NCBI GenBank assembly: GCA_001543385.1
Contig: LPNH01000003.1
Location: 62,001 to 126,000, forward strand
Reading direction: 5' to 3'
Source: Candidatus Hemicellulosilyticus sp. P3
GTDB taxonomy: Bacteria; Bacteroidota; Bacteroidia; Bacteroidales; P3
DNA length: 64,000 nt
The notes under the pieces are model-generated. The model saw only the letters and a list, made by a program, of their open reading frames with translations. It had not been told where the DNA came from and did not search any database. Below are positions 58,291-64,000 of the stretch, one piece after another (positions within the stretch are counted from its first letter, which is position 1; each line of letters begins with the position of its first letter). A program made the position numbers and the translations under genes.

Positions 58291-58821
58291 ATGGTTATAG
58301 GAGGTAAAGGCGGTGGAAACACCAAAACAGGATTGATATACGAAGGCAAGGTTGAGCTTGCAACATTCCTCGATAATCAGGTGGGTTATTTTGTGGATGA
58401 CGGCAGAGTCTTTTATCGCGGAGAGCTTATCGCCCGTCTTTTCAAGAAGCATAAGTTGTACAAGTATCTTGAAGAAAACGGTGTGGATTGGAAAAGACAT
58501 TTATCGAAGAAATTGTTGCCCGATGATTGTATATATGTCATCATTAACAACACGGTTTTCATCATTGAGGTGAAGCACCAGCAAGTGGCAGGAAGCGTTG
58601 ACGAGAAGCTGCAAACTTGTGATTTCAAGAAGAAGCAATACATTAAGTTGTTCTCGGAGCTGAATTACAAGGTTGAGTTCTTTTATATTCTTGACGATTG
58701 GTTTAAACAGGAGCAGTACAAGGATGTGCGTGACTACATTATCAGTGTTGGTTGTCGTTACTATTACAATTATATTCCTTTACAGGAACTTGGACTGCCT
58801 GTTCCCGAAGAAAAACAATGA
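58291..58821 (+). CDS. Putative type II restriction endonuclease (PD-(D/E)XK type)
   Basis: 176 residues. A Gly-rich start (VIGGKGGGNTKTGLIYEGKV) is followed by CIYVIINNTVFIIEVKHQQV near residue 85. The acidic residues before and within IIEVK fit a PD-(D/E)XK nuclease core, and CDFKKKQYIKLF follows. It overlaps the adjacent DNA methylase by 4 bases (ATGA), the usual arrangement of a small type II system. Target sequence unknown. It is AT-rich against glnS and pheT, so probably acquired. Confidence 0.72.
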   Translation: MVIGGKGGGNTKTGLIYEGKVELATFLDNQVGYFVDDGRVFYRGELIARLFKKHKLYKYLEENGVDWKRHLSKKLLPDDCIYVIINNTVFIIEVKHQQVAGSVDEKLQTCDFKKKQYIKLFSELNYKVEFFYILDDWFKQEQYKDVRDYIISVGCRYYYNYIPLQELGLPVPEEKQ

Positions 58822-59699
58822 ATAGCATAAAGCCATATTATCGTTCCGACGACCGAGACTTCACCTTGTTGAACGGCGACTGTTTTGAGTTGTTGCCGCA
58901 GTTCAATTTCCAATTCGACATGGTGTTTGCCGACCCTCCTTATTTCCTCTCCAACGACGGCATTTCGGTTCAATCGGGAAAGATTGTCAGCGTGAATAAA
59001 GGAGAATGGGATCGCGGCGGTTCGCAACAAGATATTGACAAATTCAACAAACGGTGGATTAGTCTGTGCCGCGACAAGCTGAAAGAGGACGGTTCAATTT
59101 GGATTAGCGGAACATATCACAATATTTTCTCCGTCGCCAACAGCCTCACCGAGTTGGGTTTCAAGATTCTTAATGTGGTGACTTGGGTGAAGACCAACCC
59201 TCCACCAAATATCTCGTGTCGCTATTTCACATATTCCACCGAATTTGTCATTTGGGCACGTAAGAGTGCGAAGCGTCCGCACCATTTTAACTACGAGTTG
59301 ATGAAGCATCTCAATGACGACAAGCAGATGACCGATGTGTGGCGTTTACCAGCTATCGCGCCATGGGAGAAGTCGTGTGGCAAACATCCCACGCAAAAAC
59401 CACTCTCACTTCTGACGCGTATTATCCTTGCATCGACGGAAAAAAATGCATGGGTGCTTGACCCGTTTTCGGGATCTTCGACCACGGGCATTGCTGCAAA
59501 TCTTATTGGTCGTCGGTTTCTTGGCATAGAAAAAGAGACAGAATTTGCAGATATAAGTAAGAATCGTCGACAAGAGATTGATAATATCTGCACCTACAAT
59601 GAGTACCGGTCCAAAATAAAAGACATTGCCCGCGCAGAAACACATCAACAGGCTTGTGCTGTATGTGAAGAAGATGTGTATGATGAACTTCCATTTTAA
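58818..59699 (+). CDS. Beta-class amino-DNA methyltransferase (DpnA-like)
   Basis: 293 residues from ATG 58818; the frame is open from 58752 but the overlap start is preferred. Motif IV comes first (FDMVFADPPYFLSNDGISVQ near residue 35, DPPY), and the SAM-binding motif I is near the C-terminus (VLDPFSGSSTTGIAANLIGR), which defines the beta class. The segment GKIVSVNKGEWD and the later NISCRYFTYSTEFVIWARKS resemble DpnA/HinfI-type enzymes. It should protect the genome from the adjacent endonuclease. It is followed by pheT after 38 bases. Confidence 0.88.
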   Translation: MNSIKPYYRSDDRDFTLLNGDCFELLPQFNFQFDMVFADPPYFLSNDGISVQSGKIVSVNKGEWDRGGSQQDIDKFNKRWISLCRDKLKEDGSIWISGTYHNIFSVANSLTELGFKILNVVTWVKTNPPPNISCRYFTYSTEFVIWARKSAKRPHHFNYELMKHLNDDKQMTDVWRLPAIAPWEKSCGKHPTQKPLSLLTRIILASTEKNAWVLDPFSGSSTTGIAANLIGRRFLGIEKETEFADISKNRRQEIDNICTYNEYRSKIKDIARAETHQQACAVCEEDVYDELPF

Positions 59700-59737
59700 A
59701 GTATAATTTGCAATTATTGATTCAATAATAGATAATA

Positions 59738-62218
59738 ATGAATATTTCATTCGATTGGCTAAAAGAGTATGTGGATTTGGGCGATATGACGCCCGAGCAA
59801 CTCGACGATCTGTTGACTTTTAGCGGCCTGGAGGTGGACAGCCGGGAGAAAGTGGAGACAGTCAAGGGTGGTCTGGAGCATGTGGTGATTGCGCAGGTGA
59901 TGACTTGCGAGCCGCATCCCGACAGCGACCATCTGCACCTGACCACTGTCGACGTGGGCGGCGAGCGTCCGCTCAATATTGTCTGTGGCGCCCCTAATGT
60001 GGCCGCCGGTCAGAAGGTGGTGTGCGCCCGGATCGGTGCCAAAATCTATACTTCCGACACGGAGTTTTATGAAATCAAGAAAGGTAAGTTGCGCGGTGCC
60101 GTCAGCGAGGGTATGCTCTGCGCTGCCGACGAGCTGCAGCTGGGTCACGACCACGACGGCATTATGGTGCTGCCGGCCGACGCCCCTGTGGGAATGCCGG
60201 CCAAGGAGTATTTCGGAGTGAAGGATGACTGTCTGCTCGATGTGGCCATCACCGCCAACCGCATGGACGCTATATCGCATATCGGCGTGGCACGCGATGT
60301 GGTGGCGGTGCGCAACACCCGCGAGGGAATGCATCTCAAGTTGAAATGGCCGGAGGTGGCTGACGACCTTACCCCCACAACCGCTGGCGAGGCCATCAAG
60401 GTCACTGTCGAGGATGCGGACCTTTGCCCACGCTACACGGGTATCACGCTACGCAACGTCAGGGTGGGGGAGAGCCCCCAGTGGCTGCAGGACCGCCTGC
60501 GCACCGTGGGGTTGCGTCCGATTAACAATATAGTCGATGTCACCAACTTTGTCATGATGGAGGTGGGGCAGCCGCTGCATGCTTTCGATGCCGACCGGAT
60601 TGGGGGCGGCCATGTCGTTGTGCGCTGTCTGCCGCAAGGCACCAAGTTTGTCACGCTCGACGGTGTGGAACGTGAACTGGACAAGCGCGACCTCATGATT
60701 TGCGACGAACACGAAGGTATGTGTATTGCCGGTGTCTTCGGCGGACAGAAAAGCGGTGTGACGATGGAGACGCGCAATGTTTTTCTTGAGTGTGCCTACT
60801 TCAACCCTGTCAGCATCCGCAAGACCAGCCAGCGCCACACGTTGAAGACGGACGCCAGCTACCGCTACGAACGTACCTGCGATCCCAATATCACTGAGTG
60901 GGCGTTGCGCCGCGCGGTGAAGCTTGTTCGGGAGCTGGCCGGCGGCGATGTGTGCGGAGCGATGGTCGACCTCTACCCGCAGCCGATAGAGAAACCTATG
61001 GTGGAGGTGAGTTTCCGCCGGGTCTTCGATTTGGCGGGGCAGGAGATTCCGGTTGAAAGCATACGCACTATCCTCACTTCGCTCGACATCGAGATAGCGC
61101 GTGAAGATGCCGAAGGCATGACACTGCGGGTGCCGACCTGCAAGGCTGATGTGACGCGAGAGTGCGACATTGTTGAGGAGATTATGCGCATTTACGGCTA
61201 CAATAATATTCATGTCGACGAGCGGGTGAACAGCTGTCTCTCTTATAGCAGCAAGCCCAACCCGCGCCGATTGCAGAATGTTGTCAGCGACTACTTGAGC
61301 GACAACGGCTTTTCGGAGATTATGAACAATTCGCTCACCAAGTCGGCATATTATACCGGCAATGCCGATTTCCCCGAAGATGCATGTGTGGCGGTGGTCA
61401 ACCCGTTGAGCAAGGAACTCAATGTGATGAGGCAGACGTTGCTCTATGGCGGACTCGAATGTGTGGTGCGCAACCTCAACCACCGCATCCTGGACCAGAG
61501 GCTGTATGAGTTCGGCCGTTCTTACAGCCGCAATGCGGAGTGTGCCGACGACCTTTCGCAGCCGGTCACCAAACGCTATGTCGAAACCCGGCACCTGTCG
61601 CTGTGGATGACGGGTGATCAGTATGCGGAGAGCTGGAAGGTGGCGCATACTCCCACCGATTTCTTCTTCTTGAAGTCGTATGTGATGAATATCTTGCGTC
61701 GTATGCGTGTCAATATCTCGTGTTTGGAGTCACGGCCTACAACTTGTGGCTACCTCTCCGACGGTGTGGATTTTCTGTTCCGCGACAGCCGGAAGCGTTT
61801 GCTCAGCATGGGTGTCGTCAGTAAGCAGTCGCTGAATCTGTTGGATTGCAAACAGCCGGTCTTTTATGCCGACATTGACTGGGATTTGTTGCTCAAAAGT
61901 TATCCTTCGAAAGAGGTGACATATTGTGATATACCACGATTCCCCGAGGTGCGGCGCGATTTGGCGCTGGTGCTGGACAATGCGGTTACCTTCGAGCAGA
62001 TTGAACAGGTGGCCTATGCTACCGAGCGGAAGTTGTTGCGGCGTGTGGGCCTCTTTGATGTCTACGATGGCAAGGGCATTGCCGCCGGCATGAAGTCCTA
62101 TGCCGTCAGCTTTGTCCTGCAAAGTCCGGACAAGACATTGACAGATAAACAGATTGACGGCGTAATGGAGCGTATCAGGAAAAATCTTGAGTCGCAATTG
62201 GGTGCCAAATTGCGGTAA
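59738..62218 (+). CDS. pheT: Phenylalanyl-tRNA synthetase beta subunit
   Basis: 826 residues, normal. It starts MNISFDWLKEYVDL. A tRNA-binding OB domain (HVVIAQVMTCEPHPDSDHLH) follows, then the B3/B4 editing domain (RPINNIVDVTNFVMMEVGQP), B5 (TCKADVTRECDIVEEIMRIY), the catalytic-like core, and the C-terminal anticodon-binding FDX-ACB domain (YCDIPRFPEVRRDLALVLDN). The alpha subunit gene is not adjacent. It is probably co-transcribed with the following small gene (2-base gap). Confidence 0.95.
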   Translation: MNISFDWLKEYVDLGDMTPEQLDDLLTFSGLEVDSREKVETVKGGLEHVVIAQVMTCEPHPDSDHLHLTTVDVGGERPLNIVCGAPNVAAGQKVVCARIGAKIYTSDTEFYEIKKGKLRGAVSEGMLCAADELQLGHDHDGIMVLPADAPVGMPAKEYFGVKDDCLLDVAITANRMDAISHIGVARDVVAVRNTREGMHLKLKWPEVADDLTPTTAGEAIKVTVEDADLCPRYTGITLRNVRVGESPQWLQDRLRTVGLRPINNIVDVTNFVMMEVGQPLHAFDADRIGGGHVVVRCLPQGTKFVTLDGVERELDKRDLMICDEHEGMCIAGVFGGQKSGVTMETRNVFLECAYFNPVSIRKTSQRHTLKTDASYRYERTCDPNITEWALRRAVKLVRELAGGDVCGAMVDLYPQPIEKPMVEVSFRRVFDLAGQEIPVESIRTILTSLDIEIAREDAEGMTLRVPTCKADVTRECDIVEEIMRIYGYNNIHVDERVNSCLSYSSKPNPRRLQNVVSDYLSDNGFSEIMNNSLTKSAYYTGNADFPEDACVAVVNPLSKELNVMRQTLLYGGLECVVRNLNHRILDQRLYEFGRSYSRNAECADDLSQPVTKRYVETRHLSLWMTGDQYAESWKVAHTPTDFFFLKSYVMNILRRMRVNISCLESRPTTCGYLSDGVDFLFRDSRKRLLSMGVVSKQSLNLLDCKQPVFYADIDWDLLLKSYPSKEVTYCDIPRFPEVRRDLALVLDNAVTFEQIEQVAYATERKLLRRVGLFDVYDGKGIAAGMKSYAVSFVLQSPDKTLTDKQIDGVMERIRKNLESQLGAKLR

Positions 62219-62220
62219 AA

Positions 62221-62733
62221 ATGTTTGAGAATCTTTTGTCTGGCCTTGAACAATATGATGTGAAGATTTTGGCGGCTCTCACCAAGAGTATTGCCGGGCG
62301 TAAGGATTTTTTCCATTGGCTGTTGCAGGGCGGCTACCCCGAACTTGCGGCGTTCAGCAATGCCATCCGGGGCGACGAGGAGGCGATGGTGTGGTTGTTT
62401 CAGCATGACTGTGCCTGGCTGGCTATATTGAGCAATGCTATCGACGGCGAGGTGGAGGCCCGGCAGTGGATGGCCCGGGCCTGTACGCCGGTCAACCTGG
62501 TTTTCGCTTTGGCCTGTCGCGAAGATGCCACGGCATTGCGCTGGCTGCAGGAGCGTAAGCTCTTTATTTTTATGCTGATGGCGCGGGAGGTGCATCAGGT
62601 GCTCGACACCCAAGCCGTCGAAAATGCGGGCCCTTACACCCGTAAGTTTGGCGGCAATGTGCGAGTGGTCGAAGCCATGCAGCAGTGGATGCGTGATAAT
62701 AATATAAACAATGGCCGCGAAGAGCGTGACTGA
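62221..62733 (+). CDS. Conserved hypothetical protein downstream of pheT
   Basis: 170 residues, all-helical by composition, rich in Trp, Leu and Ala. It contains loosely repeated helix pairs (FFHWLLQGGYPELAAFSNAI, then MVWLFQHDCAWLAILSNAID) that suggest a HEAT- or ankyrin-like repeat of about 33 residues. A basic/acidic tail ends the protein. No catalytic motif and no signal peptide. It begins 2 bases after pheT, so it is translated from the same message. Function unknown. Confidence 0.75.
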   Translation: MFENLLSGLEQYDVKILAALTKSIAGRKDFFHWLLQGGYPELAAFSNAIRGDEEAMVWLFQHDCAWLAILSNAIDGEVEARQWMARACTPVNLVFALACREDATALRWLQERKLFIFMLMAREVHQVLDTQAVENAGPYTRKFGGNVRVVEAMQQWMRDNNINNGREERD

Positions 62734-62829
62734 ACACTAATCCATTCCCGTCACACACATCGTGTGGCAATTTGAAACAGTTTGCAGACCTCGTCCCGAT
62801 TTGACGCACTGCATATACGATTGAAAAGT

Positions 62830-63816
62830 ATGATGAAATCAGAAAGAAACGATAAAAGAGGTGGGGAAAACCGACGTAAGGATTCCCGCCAGATGTCGAA
62901 CAACCGCAAGGTGACGGAAAAACAAGTTACACCGAAGGGGCGCCGAGCCAGCGGGCGTGCAGCCGACGACAATGCGAACGGATCTGCTGCACGGCCTCGT
63001 GCGGCAAAGCCCCGTGCGACAATGCCTCGAGACACCAAGTCCCGCGCGCCAAAGCCCCGTGAGGCGACGAACCGTCCGCAGTCAAAATCCAAGGTGTCCG
63101 ATACTGAGGAAATGCGGTTGAACAAGTATATTGCCCATGCCGGCATCTGCTCGCGCCGCGAGGCTGACGTGTTGATCGCGGCAGGAGGGGTCAGCGTCAA
63201 CGGCAAGGTGGTCACCGAAATGGGCTATAAGGTACAGCCTGGCGATGTGGTGAATTATGGCGGAGAAACATTGCGCAGCGAGCCGTTACGCTATTTCTTA
63301 CTCAATAAACCCAAAGGATATATCACTACTGTTGATGATCCGCAGGAGCGCAAGACGGTGATGATGCTTATTGACGGTGCCTGCACGGAACGAATCTATC
63401 CTGTGGGGCGCCTGGACCGTGCCACGACGGGATTGCTGCTGTTCACTAACGATGGCGAACTGGCTCGCAAGTTAACGCACCCTTCATCGAGAGTCTACAA
63501 GGTGTATCAGGTCGAACTCGACCGTCCGCTTGTGGCGGCCGACATGCGTCAAATCCGTGACGGCGTGGAGTTGGACGACGGCCCCATTCAGGTGGATGAT
63601 ATTCAATATGTAGAGGGTTTGAACGATAAGCGCATCCTCGGTGTGCAGCTTCACTCGGGACGCAACCGTATTGTGCGCCGCATCTTTGAGCACTTGGGCT
63701 ATGAGGTCCGTAAGCTTGACCGTGTTGCTTTTGCCGGGCTTACCAAAAAAGATCTTCCCCGTGGCCGCTACCGTGAGTTGACTGCAAAGGAGGTGGGGTT
63801 TCTCCGGATGATTTGA
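62830..63816 (+). CDS. rluB: RluB/RsuA-type ribosomal pseudouridine synthase with basic N-terminal extension
   Basis: 328 residues from ATG 62830 (ATG 62833 also possible). Residues 1-90 are a low-complexity basic region with PRAAKPRATMPRD-type repeats, common in Bacteroidetes members. Then come the S4 RNA-binding domain (MRLNKYIAHAGICSRREADV) and the pseudouridine synthase domain with GRLDRATTGLLLFTNDGELA, where Asp is catalytic, plus LHSGRNRIVRRIFEHLGYEV. It modifies 23S (RluB) or 16S (RsuA) rRNA; the extension favours the RluB/RluF side. Confidence 0.88.
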   Translation: MMKSERNDKRGGENRRKDSRQMSNNRKVTEKQVTPKGRRASGRAADDNANGSAARPRAAKPRATMPRDTKSRAPKPREATNRPQSKSKVSDTEEMRLNKYIAHAGICSRREADVLIAAGGVSVNGKVVTEMGYKVQPGDVVNYGGETLRSEPLRYFLLNKPKGYITTVDDPQERKTVMMLIDGACTERIYPVGRLDRATTGLLLFTNDGELARKLTHPSSRVYKVYQVELDRPLVAADMRQIRDGVELDDGPIQVDDIQYVEGLNDKRILGVQLHSGRNRIVRRIFEHLGYEVRKLDRVAFAGLTKKDLPRGRYRELTAKEVGFLRMI

Positions 63817-63850
63817 CCTCTCGTACGCCTTTGCACGATACGGGCAGTTC

Positions 63851-64000
63851 TTATTCTCCAAAAAGGAACACGGTGTTTCTTTTATGCAGGTCTGTCTTGC
63901 TGCGCTCGGACTTCCATCTGCCGGCAGGGAGGGTGCGAATCAGTTGTGAGGGCAGTGTCAGGTCGCAAGCCACGCAGAGCCGCGTCTCGGACTGCAGGAG
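63851..64000 (-). CDS. C-terminal end of an unidentified gene entering from the right edge
   Basis: On the minus strand a frame is open from the window edge for 49 codons to TAA 63853-63851 and ends HKRNTVFLFGE. Codon use is GC-rich and compatible with the housekeeping genes here, and it is convergent with rluB. It is too short to assign a family. Confidence 0.4.
   Translation of the reverse strand, partial: LLQSETRLCVACDLTLPSQLIRTLPAGRWKSERSKTDLHKRNTVFLFGE

Noticed and set aside
56911-58500. 529-residue minus-strand ORF opposite glnS
   Set aside because: Shadow of the GlnRS gene; no domain pattern, and it runs into the unrelated restriction gene.

Overview
The window looks like chromosome from a GC-rich member of the order Bacteroidales. 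The reasons are several promoters with the TAnnTTTG -7 box of the Bacteroidetes sigma factor, a PorQ-like type IX secretion protein, a PF14121-type putative porin, DUF3127, lipoproteins with Bacteroidetes-style lipoboxes, and Bacteroidetes-type dnaX, parC and ligA. No rRNA, tRNA or CRISPR array was seen. Housekeeping regions are GC-rich. The stretches about 1.3-7.2 kb, parts of 28.8-39.2 kb and 58.3-59.7 kb are AT-richer and carry defence or mobile-type genes.

Layout. 1-1.3 kb: end of clpB with a strong terminator. 1.3-7.2 kb: accessory island with 'ATCCGTGTAATCCGTGG'-type repeats, broken GxxExxY and HTH genes, an AbiL-like pair (AAA ATPase plus RloB), an AAA/DUF4143 ATPase, and an unknown lipoprotein with a small membrane protein. 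7.2-12.9 kb: dnaX (split by an in-frame TAG), dapF, ligA and a PagL-like lipid A deacylase. 12.9-17.5 kb (minus): beta-barrel protein, S41 protease, and a pyruvate phosphate dikinase-like protein without the PEP barrel. 17.6-24.8 kb: five-gene operon of coiled-coil lipoprotein, MurL-like epimerase, MurD2-like ligase, M20 hydrolase and C69 dipeptidase, suggesting the L-Glu-first route to peptidoglycan D-Glu. 24.8-28.8 kb: kamA, porQ, lplA and a phosphopantetheinyl transferase.

28.8-39.0 kb (minus) is a defence operon: two overlapping N6-adenine methylases, a SNF2 helicase, an Hsp70-like ATPase with a coiled-coil insertion, a small antitoxin-like ORF and a GIY-YIG/helicase protein. The SNF2-Hsp70 pair lies between 41-bp perfect direct repeats made of the 3' end of the methylase gene, as if it were a cassette. 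The operon leader contains a long five-helix hairpin whose outer helices compete with an intrinsic terminator placed directly before the first start codon. This looks like a transcription attenuator, and with the cassette it is the strongest candidate for something undescribed.

39.2-64 kb is mostly housekeeping: glyQS; a tandem 41-bp repeat array; porin-trxB-flippase-panD; a small membrane protein, 5-formyl-THF cyclo-ligase and DUF3127; corA; rhomboid-mutL; parC; a glycosyltransferase; hflX; glnS; pheT; rluB-like. A compact restriction-modification pair is inserted between glnS and pheT. All functional calls are from sequence reading alone; no database search was run.
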